DNA from: JABDMH01 sp965223165
Lineage (GTDB): Bacteria; Bacteroidota; Bacteroidia; Chitinophagales; Saprospiraceae
Reading direction: 5' to 3'
DNA: 64,000 nucleotides
NCBI GenBank assembly: GCA_965223165.1
Contig: CBDCVQ010000018.1
Location: forward strand, 620,001-684,000
Shown here: in pieces, positions 16,435 to 24,119 of the stretch
Numbering within the stretch: position 1 is the stretch's first letter
Layout of the letters: each line of letters begins with the position of its first letter
The notes under the pieces: model-generated
Databases searched by the model: none
Told to the model about the DNA's origin: nothing
What the model saw: the letters and a program-made list of their open reading frames with translations, nothing else
Made by a program: the position numbers and the translations under genes

Positions 16435-18135
16435 ATGAGTAGTCTCGATTGGATCATCCTGTCCAGCACGCTTCTCCTGATCGTAGGTTATGGGGTCTGG
16501 AAGACCAGGGGCAGCAAGAATATCAATCAGTATTTACTCGGCAGCCAGAGGGCCAAATGGTGGACGGTGGGGCTTTCGGTGATGGCGACACAGGCTAGCG
16601 CCATCACATTTCTCTCTACCCCCGGCCAAGCCTTCACCGATGGGATGGGCTTTGTCCAGTTTTACTTTGCGCTGCCTATCGCGATGGTACTCTTGTGTGT
16701 GACATTCATACCCTTGTACTACAAACTCAAGGTCTACACCGCTTACGAGTTTCTGGAGGGTAGGTTTGACTTAAAGACGAGATCCCTGGCCGCCTTTCTG
16801 TTTCTTGTGCAGCGAGGTCTGGGAGCAGGTATCACGATCTACGCCCCCGCGATCATCCTCAGCACCATCATGGGATGGAATCTCAATGTGACCAATCTCA
16901 TCATCGGCTTGCTGGTCATCACCTACACCGTCTCGGGGGGGACACGTGCGGTCAACGTTACGCACAAGTACCAGATGCTGGTCATCTTCACCGGGATGTT
17001 CATCGCTTTTTTTCTATTGATCTCGTACCTACCGACGGACGTGTCCTTCTTTGAGGCGCTAAGTGTGGCGGGAGCGACAGGCAAGCTGGAGACGGTCGAC
17101 TTCTCGTTTGACTGGAACAATCGCTACACCTTTTGGTCGGGTATGACGGGAGGCTTGTTTCTCATGTTGGCTTACTTTGGCACGGACCAGAGCCAGGTAC
17201 AACGCTACCTGTCCGGACGATCGATCCGGGAGAGCCGCCTGGGCTTGATCTTCAACGGTCTGATGAAAGTGCCCATGCAGTTTTTCATCCTTATGGTGGG
17301 CATCATGGTCTTTGTGTTCTACCAATACCACGACACACCGCTCTTCTTCAACGAAAAGGCCTATGAGCGGGTAGCCGCTGGTGAGTATGGTACGGAGCTC
17401 ACCGCCCTGGAAGGCCAGGTAAAGGTCTTACATGAGGAGCGGCAAGAGCTCAACAGCCAATACCTGGCCGCTGAGCAGCAGGGCGATGAAGTCGCCCGAG
17501 CGCAGGTCCGAAGCCAGATGGTGGCCAATGAATCTCAGCAAAAGCAGATCAGGGACGAGGCCAAGACCATCATCCAGCAGGCCGACCCCTCGATCGAGAC
17601 CAATGACCGTGACTACGTCTTCATCACATTCATCCTAAATCACCTACCTCAGGGACTGATCGGCCTACTGCTGGCTGTGATATTCTCCGCTGCCATGTCG
17701 TCCACGGCCTCGGAGCTTAATGCACTGGCGTCCACCACTGTCATTGACATCTACAAGCGATCGATCTTCGGTCATGGCACAGAACGCCACTACCTGCACA
17801 TGTCCAAGTTCTTTACCCTTTTCTGGGGACTGCTGGCCATCTCGTTTGCCTGTTTTGGTACCCTGTTCGAAAACCTGATCCAGTTTGTCAACATTGTAGG
17901 ATCCATTTTCTACGGAACAATACTGGGCATCTTTCTGGTGGCATTCTATATTAAGCATGTGGGTGGTACGGCCATCTTTGTCGCCGCGCTGATCGCCGAG
18001 GCTGTCGTCATCTACACCTACTTGACGACCGATATCGGCTATTTGTGGCTCAACCCCATCGGGTGCGGATCGGTCATACTGATTAGTCTACTACTCCACC
18101 CGGTACTGGGCGGAAAGAAGGCAGCCCTAGGATAA
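16435..18135 (+). CDS. Sodium:solute symporter (SSS family) with cytosolic coiled-coil insert
   Basis: An inner-membrane Na+-coupled transporter of 566 residues with about 13 helices. Typical SSS features are GVWKTRGSKNINQYLLGSQ at the N-terminus, QASAITFLSTPGQAF, the TVSGGTRAVNVTHKYQ segment, GTDQSQVQRYLSGRSIRESR, and the helix with AVIFSAAMSSTASELNALAS. Residues of about 310-395 form an unusual Glu/Gln-rich coiled-coil loop (LEGQVKVLHEERQELNSQYL, then a second helix), absent from classic PutP or SglT. It is the third gene of the deacetylase operon. Sugars, sialic acids or other deacetylation products are possible substrates; this is inference from context. Confidence 0.9.
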   Translation: MSSLDWIILSSTLLLIVGYGVWKTRGSKNINQYLLGSQRAKWWTVGLSVMATQASAITFLSTPGQAFTDGMGFVQFYFALPIAMVLLCVTFIPLYYKLKVYTAYEFLEGRFDLKTRSLAAFLFLVQRGLGAGITIYAPAIILSTIMGWNLNVTNLIIGLLVITYTVSGGTRAVNVTHKYQMLVIFTGMFIAFFLLISYLPTDVSFFEALSVAGATGKLETVDFSFDWNNRYTFWSGMTGGLFLMLAYFGTDQSQVQRYLSGRSIRESRLGLIFNGLMKVPMQFFILMVGIMVFVFYQYHDTPLFFNEKAYERVAAGEYGTELTALEGQVKVLHEERQELNSQYLAAEQQGDEVARAQVRSQMVANESQQKQIRDEAKTIIQQADPSIETNDRDYVFITFILNHLPQGLIGLLLAVIFSAAMSSTASELNALASTTVIDIYKRSIFGHGTERHYLHMSKFFTLFWGLLAISFACFGTLFENLIQFVNIVGSIFYGTILGIFLVAFYIKHVGGTAIFVAALIAEAVVIYTYLTTDIGYLWLNPIGCGSVILISLLLHPVLGGKKAALG

Positions 18136-18167
18136 GGGCGGGCGACCCGGTCAAAACAAGCGCCCGA

Positions 18168-18620
18168 CTAGTACTGGATAATGTAACGCAACCCAACACC
18201 GGCGCTGGCGAAGAACCACCTGGACCCTTCCTTAATTCGCACGCGAGGCGTCCAATCCAAGGTGATGTCAATGGGCACGGCTTCAAAGCTGAGATCCAGC
18301 CCCAACGCACCCATCACGCCCAAGGCGTTAAAATCCCGTCTAAACGTAGCAGCTGGTCCTACACCCCAATACCACTGTAGGCGCCGTCCCAGCTCTTTGT
18401 GCGTCTGTAGCAGGACGGCAACGCCAAAAAAGTCATAGTCATAGGCCCCCACAATGGCCTCCAAAGCCAAGGGCGCTGAGACAAACTTCTTGTAGGAGAG
18501 GGTAGCACTGGTACCCCCGCGCAGACCGGCCGCATCGGTGTACATCTGCCCTCGAAGTGGGGTGAGAGCCAATCCCATAAGCATCAGACAGAAGATAAGC
18601 TGGAGATGGTATCGCGGCAT
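18168..18620 (-). CDS. Small outer-membrane-like protein, paralog 1
   Basis: A 150-residue exported protein: signal peptide to about residue 24 (ending PLRGQ), then alternating amphipathic strand-like segments such as AAGLRGGTSATLSYKKF, LQWYWGVGPAATF, GVMGALGLDLSF, and a C-terminal aromatic GVGLRYIIQY. This pattern is that of a small beta-barrel protein, and the terminal tyrosine resembles an outer-membrane insertion signal. It is related to the next gene: both have 'GLRxG...TYK/SYKKF', 'LQWYxGxG', 'GLDxSF...PxxITxDWxP' in the same order. Function unknown. Confidence 0.72.
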   Translation of the reverse strand: MPRYHLQLIFCLMLMGLALTPLRGQMYTDAAGLRGGTSATLSYKKFVSAPLALEAIVGAYDYDFFGVAVLLQTHKELGRRLQWYWGVGPAATFRRDFNALGVMGALGLDLSFEAVPIDITLDWTPRVRIKEGSRWFFASAGVGLRYIIQY

Positions 18621-18638
18621 GCGTGGTATGTTTTGTCC

Positions 18639-19133
18639 TTAGAAGATATATCGTACGGCCAAGCCCCCAGCCTCGCCGCCAAACCCTCCACCACCAGCAA
18701 GGTTAATCGAGGGAATCCAGTCGATCGTAATATTCAGCGGTATATCGGTAAAGGAATAATCCAGACCTAGACACCCGGCGATCCCTATGACGGTGCGATC
18801 CTCATCTATGTTTCCAAGGAATGATCCTCCCCAAAATCCAACATAGCCTCCGCCTCCATAGTACCACTGTAGTCCTTCCACCACATTGTCCAACGGGGCA
18901 TGCACCTGGTACAGGCCAGTGATCCGTATAAAGTTCCAATTGGCAGAGAGCAGCCCAAACGATCGGTAATTGAGAATGCCTTCGACTGCCCCTGATTCGT
19001 TAAAGAAATGTTTGTAGGTCGCGCCAAAGCCCCAGCCTAGTCGAAGGCCGATAGCGTTGTCATAATTCTGGGCCTGAGAAGTGGCTGTCCCGAGGCAGGC
19101 AAAGCAAAAAAGGGCAAGTAGTATTTTCTTCAT
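18639..19133 (-). CDS. Small outer-membrane-like protein, paralog 2
   Basis: A 164-residue exported protein with signal peptide (MKKILLALFCFACLGTATSQ), then GLRLGWGFGATYKHF, LQWYYGGGGYVGF, GLDYSFTDIPLNITIDWIP and a terminal AVRYIF. It shares order and motifs with the gene 18 bp downstream, so the two are a tandem duplication with moderate divergence. A glycine-rich region occurs near residues 140-152. Barrel prediction rests on strand periodicity and the terminal Phe. Function unknown. Confidence 0.75.
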   Translation of the reverse strand: MKKILLALFCFACLGTATSQAQNYDNAIGLRLGWGFGATYKHFFNESGAVEGILNYRSFGLLSANWNFIRITGLYQVHAPLDNVVEGLQWYYGGGGYVGFWGGSFLGNIDEDRTVIGIAGCLGLDYSFTDIPLNITIDWIPSINLAGGGGFGGEAGGLAVRYIF

Positions 19134-19391
19134 AATGTTACGGAGGTAAGGATTAAACCAATGTGTCGCCCTTTAATTTAGGAATTATTTGGCGACCCAG
19201 CGGAAGAGGGCTTTCCCACAACATGGCAATGATGCTAGCCCATGGGCTCGCGAGATGCGGTCACGGCCGAAAACAGGCAGGTGATTGAGGGCGGTTCCTC
19301 CCATGGTCCATTCCAACAAAATGCTATCGAATGTTGGTGGCCAATCAACCCGCCAGGGTCATCGCAGGACCTGCAGTGAAATTTAGGCTAC

Positions 19392-19411
19392 GTGGTCCCG
19401 TCGAGGACCAC
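19392..19411 (-). terminator. Possible hairpin terminator at the end of the respiratory operon
   Basis: GTGGTCC and GGACCAC form a perfect 7-bp stem around a 6-base loop immediately after the DUF423 stop codon. There is no T tract, so it may be an RNA 3'-end stabiliser instead. Nothing else was recognised in the rest of 19134-19411. Confidence 0.35.
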
Positions 19412-19816
19412 TCAACCCCGCAGAGGCACCTTGAGCAATTGGCGGATCAGCAGCACCCATCCGACGATAAAGAGCACCCCACCCAGCGGCGTGATGGGTC
19501 CAAGAAAACGCAGTGACATCCCGATCAGCGGCTGCATGGAAAGCAGGTAGATCGATCCGGAAAACAGTCCGATACCCAGGGCAAAGGCCAACACTGGCCA
19601 TTGCAGCGAGCGTCCCGGCAGGTGCATACTGAGTAGCCCTACAAAGGCCATCGCCAGGGCATGATAAAACTGGTAAGACACCCCGGTGCGAAAGGACTGC
19701 ATCTGATCGGGTGAGATCTCGCCGCGCAGACCATGGGCTCCAAAAGCGCCCAAGAGCACAGCGGTCACCGCCAAGATGCTGGCGAGCACTAATGTATTTC
19801 TCGTAAATCTTGTCAT
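19412..19816 (-). CDS. DUF423 (YgdD-type) inner-membrane protein
   Basis: A 134-residue membrane protein with four helices. DUF423 hallmarks are VLLGAFGAHGLR near residues 25-36, YQFYHALAMAFVGLL, and LFSGSIYLLSMQPL, then LGPITPLGGVLFIVGW. The ATG at 19816 is used since the longer frame upstream overlaps the previous gene and has no homology. It is the last member of the respiratory operon, 17 bp after the CPMC gene. Role unknown; DUF423 proteins are widespread and not specific to respiration. Confidence 0.9.
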   Translation of the reverse strand: MTRFTRNTLVLASILAVTAVLLGAFGAHGLRGEISPDQMQSFRTGVSYQFYHALAMAFVGLLSMHLPGRSLQWPVLAFALGIGLFSGSIYLLSMQPLIGMSLRFLGPITPLGGVLFIVGWVLLIRQLLKVPLRG

Positions 19817-19833
19817 GACGATGAGGGCGTGAT

Positions 19834-20100
19834 TCAAGGAATGATCTCGTCTCCGTGTACTTGCTTCTGACTGCGCCACCATACGTAGCCCAGTGAGCCA
19901 ACCATCAGATATGGCAGGGACAACAAGAAGAGGATGCCGGTATTCAGCCCCTTGCCTGCCGTGCCACCACTCCGCAAGTTGGACTCGGCTGAAATACGGC
20001 ACATCGGGCATTGGGCCTGCACATCAAGGGGCGATAGTCCCATACAAAACAGCATGACTAAACCTGTCGTGATGATACGTCTCAATCTTGTACGTCTCAT
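19834..20100 (-). CDS. Small membrane protein with CPMC motif, respiratory operon
   Basis: An 88-residue protein: signal-like hydrophobic N-terminus (residues 9-29), a short periplasmic segment with AQCPMCRISAESN (two Cys spaced CxxC, about residues 31-34), then one membrane helix (about 54-75) and a charged tail. It lies 29 bp after DUF420 and 17 bp before DUF423. A CxxC next to a predicted signal cleavage site suggests metal or redox function in cytochrome oxidase assembly; this is inference. The arrangement recurs from memory in Bacteroidota oxidase loci. Confidence 0.78.
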   Translation of the reverse strand: MRRTRLRRIITTGLVMLFCMGLSPLDVQAQCPMCRISAESNLRSGGTAGKGLNTGILFLLSLPYLMVGSLGYVWWRSQKQVHGDEIIP

Positions 20101-20129
20101 GATGTCATCTTTTTAGCGTCCATGTATTG

Positions 20130-20666
20130 TCATGTCAAACAGGGCCAAAGCATCACGTATACCAGCGGTCCGGAGAGCGATACGTAGAGCCACAGCGGCC
20201 ATACCCACCTGGCCATGCGCCGGTGTCGCTGATATTGGGTGGTGATAGCTCGAATATACGTCAGAAGGATAAAAGGAAGAATCGCAGCCGCCAGCACCAC
20301 GTGGGTGATGAGCAGCGCAAAATACACCGTCCGTATGGCTCCCTGGCCGCAATATTGGGTCTCGCTGCTGGTAAAGTGGTACACCACATACAGCAAGAGG
20401 AAAAGGGCCGAGCTAAGGATGGCGACCTGCATGATCTTGCGGTGTACCGTCATGTTCTTCTTGACCCGGATGAAGTAGTATCCGGCAAGCAGCAGGCAGA
20501 AGGTGACCATATTCAGCCCGGAGTAGAGCATGGGCAGCCAGGAAAAATCGATAGCGGTATCAATCTTGTACCGCCTCATCAGCAAGACAAGCACCAATAC
20601 GACTGCACTGACTCCCCAGGCCAGTCGATTATACGTTGCCTCCTTGCTACGCAGTGTTACACTCAT
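20130..20666 (-). CDS. DUF420 membrane protein (oxidase-associated)
   Basis: A 178-residue membrane protein with five helices. It has family-like features NMVTFCLLLAGYYFIRVKKN, MTVHRKIM, VYHFTSSET, ITHVVLAAAILPFIL, and the arginine-rich QYQRHRRMARWVWPLWLYVS loop before the last helix. Conserved His in the helices could bind heme or copper. DUF420 genes often lie next to caa3 or aa3 oxidase genes and are thought to help assembly. Its ATG overlaps the stop codon of the upstream SCO-like gene (ATGA), so it is coupled to it. Confidence 0.87.
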   Translation of the reverse strand: MSVTLRSKEATYNRLAWGVSAVVLVLVLLMRRYKIDTAIDFSWLPMLYSGLNMVTFCLLLAGYYFIRVKKNMTVHRKIMQVAILSSALFLLLYVVYHFTSSETQYCGQGAIRTVYFALLITHVVLAAAILPFILLTYIRAITTQYQRHRRMARWVWPLWLYVSLSGPLVYVMLWPCLT

Positions 20667-21166
20667 TTTTCTCGACTTCGCCGAAACTCAAAATCCCTCT
20701 CGGGTTCGCGGGGCAGTAGAAAGGTGATGTGTTCAATCATGGTTGATACCTCCGCATCCGAGCTCAGCGCGTAAGATCTTCGCACGTGATTGGCCGTATC
20801 TATTAGGAAGACGCCTTCTTCGAGGCTGCCCTGGTAGGTGGACAGATGCGCCGCCTTCTCTAGGGAGTCACGTACCCCGAGACGGTTATCTGGGGGCAAA
20901 TCGATGGCGACTATGTCCGGCCGTTGTCCAAAGCGCTCAAGGATCAAATCAATGCGTGCATCGAATGCTTGATCCGACCGATCAAACATGAGCTTGACCG
21001 TCGGGGAACCGTCATCTACGGGCAGCGGTAGGGCTGCTTTGGGTTCCAATGCCTCAATGGCATCCAGCCGAAACTGGAGTCCACCTTGCAAATACCACCA
21101 CGATATAGCCGGAATGATCACCAACAACAACAGGAGGACCGCTACACGATATATCTTGCCAGCCAT
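20663..21166 (-). CDS. SCO/thioredoxin-like membrane-anchored protein lacking the copper motif
   Basis: A 167-residue protein with one N-terminal anchor helix (about residues 5-25) and a periplasmic domain. The ending EEGVFLIDTANHVRRSYALS followed by a short helix is like the last strand, turn and helix of SCO1/SenC proteins ('FLID..G.iR..Y'). The operon position, after oxidase subunit IV and before DUF420, is where Bacteroidota commonly carry a SCO-type assembly factor. There is no cysteine in the whole sequence, so the usual CxxxCP copper site is absent. It may be a structural SCO paralog. Assignment is moderate. Confidence 0.7.
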   Translation of the reverse strand: MAGKIYRVAVLLLLLVIIPAISWWYLQGGLQFRLDAIEALEPKAALPLPVDDGSPTVKLMFDRSDQAFDARIDLILERFGQRPDIVAIDLPPDNRLGVRDSLEKAAHLSTYQGSLEEGVFLIDTANHVRRSYALSSDAEVSTMIEHITFLLPREPERDFEFRRSREK

Positions 21167-21200
21167 AGTGCTGTACTAGGTGAAGAAATAGGTTGATCCT

Positions 21201-21222
21201 GCTGATCGTCTCTGAGATCAGC
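21201..21222 (-). other. Intercistronic hairpin in the respiratory operon
   Basis: GCTGATC and GATCAGC form a perfect 7-bp stem with an 8-base loop in the 70-bp gap between oxidase subunit IV and the SCO-like gene, the widest gap in the operon. No T tract follows. It could be an mRNA-processing or stability element that lowers expression of the assembly genes. Confidence 0.35.
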
Positions 21223-21236
21223 CATGTCTCACGGGG

Positions 21237-21686
21237 TCAGTGGCCGTCGGTCTGCTCTTCGCTTTGGTATGTATTCGTCAGCGGCTGCAATGAATTTTCA
21301 ACCTGTTCGGTATTTCGCTCCGTGATCGCCGCCCGTGACGTCCTCCAGAAGTCACCCTCCATGAAGAATGCGATGATCGCCCAGATGAGGAGCGCTGTCG
21401 GTAGCAGCACGCTACGCATGAGACCCTTCAGCTCGTACTTCATATGCATGAACTCAAAGATGACCAGGTAGGCCTTGTAGAGGCTCATGCTGATCATGGC
21501 TAGGTACATGATCGCCTTGCCGAGTGGAAACCAACCAATGTTCCAATCGTCATAGGGCACAAAGCCGGGAATGATATACCCTTTGCCGACCAGTGCCACC
21601 ATGACCTCCACGATCGTGATGACGCCTAGTATGACGATCGTGCTCCAGGCTATGCTCTTTGACTCCTCGTATGTATGTGCAGACAT
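21237..21686 (-). CDS. Cytochrome c oxidase subunit IV family protein
   Basis: A 149-residue membrane protein with three helices (about 17-38, 57-76, 92-110) and a polar C-terminal tail. The middle segment GKAIMYLAMISMSLYKAYLVIFEFMHMKYE, here described by its ends GKAIMYLAM and FEFMHMKYE, is the family pattern in Bacteroidota. It lies 21 bp after the second subunit III gene. Subunit IV is a small accessory subunit of bacterial heme-copper oxidases and stabilises the complex. Confidence 0.85.
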   Translation of the reverse strand: MSAHTYEESKSIAWSTIVILGVITIVEVMVALVGKGYIIPGFVPYDDWNIGWFPLGKAIMYLAMISMSLYKAYLVIFEFMHMKYELKGLMRSVLLPTALLIWAIIAFFMEGDFWRTSRAAITERNTEQVENSLQPLTNTYQSEEQTDGH

Positions 21687-21707
21687 AGTGTTGTTGCTTT
21701 CCTTGAT

Positions 21708-22577
21708 TTAAAGTAGGTAGAAGACCAGAAATACAAAGACCCAAACCAGGTCCACAAAGTGCCAATAGAGCCCAATCTTCTCTACCATCTCGTATCCATT
21801 TCGGCGTCGGACGTAGAGTCCTCCTGCTACATTGATCGCGATGATGATGAGAAAGACCACCCCGGACAGCACGTGAAAGCCATGAAAGCCCGTGATAAAG
21901 AAGAACAAGGCTCCAAAGGCCTTCGGCCCAAATTCTAACTGACCGATCTCTCCTGCATTGGGACCGGTGGTGTATTGTACCCGTCGATTGATCCATTCTC
22001 CACCCGCCTTGTGAATCAGATAGCTCTCGCCGGCCCTAAATGTCTCTGCTTCTTCGCCCGAGTGGTAGGCGTGTCCGTGTTCATCGTCCAGGTATACCCC
22101 TGATTCGAGATGGGTGCCAAATGGGTCTGTGGTGACCGTCATATGCTCCTTGGCGATCAAAGTCGTCCATTCCCAAGCCTGACAGCTGAGAAACATAGCT
22201 CCGCCGATGATCGTGAAGATCATCCATTTGACCACGCCTGCCTTGTTCTCCTCCTTGCCCTCCTGCACAGCTCGAATCATGGTGTAGGAGCTAGCCAAGA
22301 GGATGAAGGTCATCAGGCTCACAAACAAGAGCGGATAGTTCGTGCCCTTGAGAAAGGGGAAGCTGGAAAAGACAAAATCTGGCACCGGCCAGCTCTCCAT
22401 GCTAAATCGCAAAGCTCCGTACGAGATCAAAAATCCCGCAAATGTAAATGCATCGGAGAGTAGAAAGTACCACATCATCAGCTTGCCGTAGCTGGATCCA
22501 AACGGTGACTTGCCGCCCGACCACAACTTCTTCTCATCTGCTGCTCCGTGATGTAATTCCACTGTTTCAGTTGCCAT
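21708..22577 (-). CDS. ctaE: Cytochrome c oxidase subunit III (long form)
   Basis: A 289-residue oxidase subunit III with five helices. Motifs: KLMMWYFLLSDAFTFAGFLI (helix 1), FSSFPFLKGTNYPLL, AWEWTTLI, and the end GFHGFHVLSGVVFLI plus LYWHFVDLVWVFVFLVFYLL. An inserted periplasmic segment (about residues 145-215, rich in His, Glu and Gly) makes it longer than typical 200-residue subunits. Subunit III supports proton uptake and stabilises subunit I. It follows the shorter subunit III by 11 bp; tandem subunit III genes are usual in this phylum. Confidence 0.93.
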   Translation of the reverse strand: MATETVELHHGAADEKKLWSGGKSPFGSSYGKLMMWYFLLSDAFTFAGFLISYGALRFSMESWPVPDFVFSSFPFLKGTNYPLLFVSLMTFILLASSYTMIRAVQEGKEENKAGVVKWMIFTIIGGAMFLSCQAWEWTTLIAKEHMTVTTDPFGTHLESGVYLDDEHGHAYHSGEEAETFRAGESYLIHKAGGEWINRRVQYTTGPNAGEIGQLEFGPKAFGALFFFITGFHGFHVLSGVVFLIIIAINVAGGLYVRRRNGYEMVEKIGLYWHFVDLVWVFVFLVFYLL

Positions 22578-22588
22578 AGATCAGCTCT

Positions 22589-23170
22589 TTATCTGTATAG
22601 CGTTAAAAATAAAAACAAGATCACCCACAGCAGATCCACGTAGTGCCAATACTGTGCGGTGATTTCCAACCTCCTCATACGTTGGGTAGTCACTCGAAAG
22701 GGCAGTCCAAAAGCGTGTATCAAGGCCACCCCCATCGCCGCCAATCCCGCCAGCACGTGCGCCACATGCACACCACTGATCACGTACACAAAGGACCCCG
22801 AGGGGTTTCCTTTGAGATCAATACCTGCCTCAAACAAGGCCAGCCAGCCCTGATACTGCAGGACTACAAAGGTCAGGCCCAGTAGGAAGGCTCCCACGAG
22901 CAATCCCTTATATAGCCCTTCACGACCTGCCTGAAACTCCTGGTAGCAGCGATGTATGGCTAGACTGCTAATCACGATCACCACCGTGCTAATCGTAAAA
23001 TGTAAGGGCAGTTCAAACTCAAACCAGTTGCCGGCCGCTTGTCGCACGATGTATGCGCTCATAAAGCCAGCAAACATCATCGAAATGCTGGCTAGGCTCA
23101 CCCAAAGCGCAAACTTCATGGGGTATATCTTGCCCCTGCTGCTGTTTGTTTCGATTGCCACTGCCTGCAT
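22589..23170 (-). CDS. Heme-copper oxidase subunit III family protein (short form)
   Basis: A 193-residue subunit III homolog with five helices: KFALWVSLASISMMFAGFMS near the start, LQYQGWLALFEAGI in the middle, then SGVHVAHVLAGLAAMG and QYWHYVDLLWVILFLFLTLYR at the end. The ATG at 23170 overlaps the cyoE stop (TAATG), supporting this start over a longer frame reaching 23326. It probably acts beside the long subunit III, either as a second subunit III or as an assembly partner. Confidence 0.9.
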   Translation of the reverse strand: MQAVAIETNSSRGKIYPMKFALWVSLASISMMFAGFMSAYIVRQAAGNWFEFELPLHFTISTVVIVISSLAIHRCYQEFQAGREGLYKGLLVGAFLLGLTFVVLQYQGWLALFEAGIDLKGNPSGSFVYVISGVHVAHVLAGLAAMGVALIHAFGLPFRVTTQRMRRLEITAQYWHYVDLLWVILFLFLTLYR

Positions 23171-24081
23171 TATAGGACGTTTCCGATATAGTAAATCAAT
23201 AGCGCCACCGGTAGGTACAAGAACGACGCAAACATCAGCATTCTCGCGCTCCTGGGGGTGGTGTGTCGTTGCATATTCCAACCAAAAACGGCATACCCTA
23301 CACTGAGCATGGCTACGATGATACAAGGCAGCAGTGCAATCGCTCCCAGGAACGCAGGTGCCATACTGACTGGCAGCAGCAACAGTGCATAGATCATCGA
23401 TTGTCGACCGAGATTGGGGTGAATCTTTCCGTCCTGCTCCGGAACCAGCCGGAACCCGGCCTTCTTGTAGTCCTCATAGCCCAGATAGCCGATACTCCAG
23501 AAGTGCGGAAACTGCCAGAAAAACTGAAGACCAAACAAGGCAATGGCCATGGGTGTGATGGAGCCTTCTACGGCCACCACGGCAATCATTGTCGGTAGTG
23601 CTCCGGCAATCGCCCCTACGAGCACGGAGAACGGGCTCATCCGCTTGAGCGGTGTATAGACGAAGGCGTAGCATATCACGGCGGTAGCCCCGAGCACAGC
23701 CGTCAGTGGGTTGAAGTAGGCCAGGAGAATGATGCCCAGGGCAAAAAGTAGCCCACCGATCATCACCGCCTCGTTCATGGACATGCGATCTGCCGCCACC
23801 GGCCGATTGGCCGTGCGTGACATCAGTCGGTCGTAGTCCTTTTCCAGCGCTTGATTGAGCGCATTGGCCGCCGCAGTAATGCTGAAACCACCTACCCCGA
23901 GGATCACTAGCGCAAGGGCTGAAAAGTCATCCTGGGCGACGATGAGATAAGCCACCAGTGCACTCAGCACTACCAGCATGGTCAGCCGAAACTTGACCAG
24001 CATCAGGAAGTCGTGCCCGCGGCTCACCAGCCTCACTTGGCTCGATGCGGTTCGATATGTTGTATGCTTGATGTGCTTCAC
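23170..24081 (-). CDS. cyoE: Heme o synthase (protoheme IX farnesyltransferase)
   Basis: It adds a farnesyl group to heme b to make heme o, the precursor of heme a for the oxidase encoded around it. The 303-residue UbiA-superfamily membrane enzyme carries NALNQALEKDYDRLMSRTANRP (first Asp motif, given here as ALEKDYDRLMSRT, about residues 78-90) and YLGYEDYKKAGFRLVPEQDG near residue 200. It starts with GTG at 24081, preceded by an AGAGGTG stretch. A heme a synthase (CtaA) gene was not seen in the window. Confidence 0.94.
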   Translation of the reverse strand: MKHIKHTTYRTASSQVRLVSRGHDFLMLVKFRLTMLVVLSALVAYLIVAQDDFSALALVILGVGGFSITAAANALNQALEKDYDRLMSRTANRPVAADRMSMNEAVMIGGLLFALGIILLAYFNPLTAVLGATAVICYAFVYTPLKRMSPFSVLVGAIAGALPTMIAVVAVEGSITPMAIALFGLQFFWQFPHFWSIGYLGYEDYKKAGFRLVPEQDGKIHPNLGRQSMIYALLLLPVSMAPAFLGAIALLPCIIVAMLSVGYAVFGWNMQRHTTPRSARMLMFASFLYLPVALLIYYIGNVL

Positions 24082-24119
24082 CTCTTTTATTCCATTAAAC
24101 TTTGATCCGTCATCGCCAG

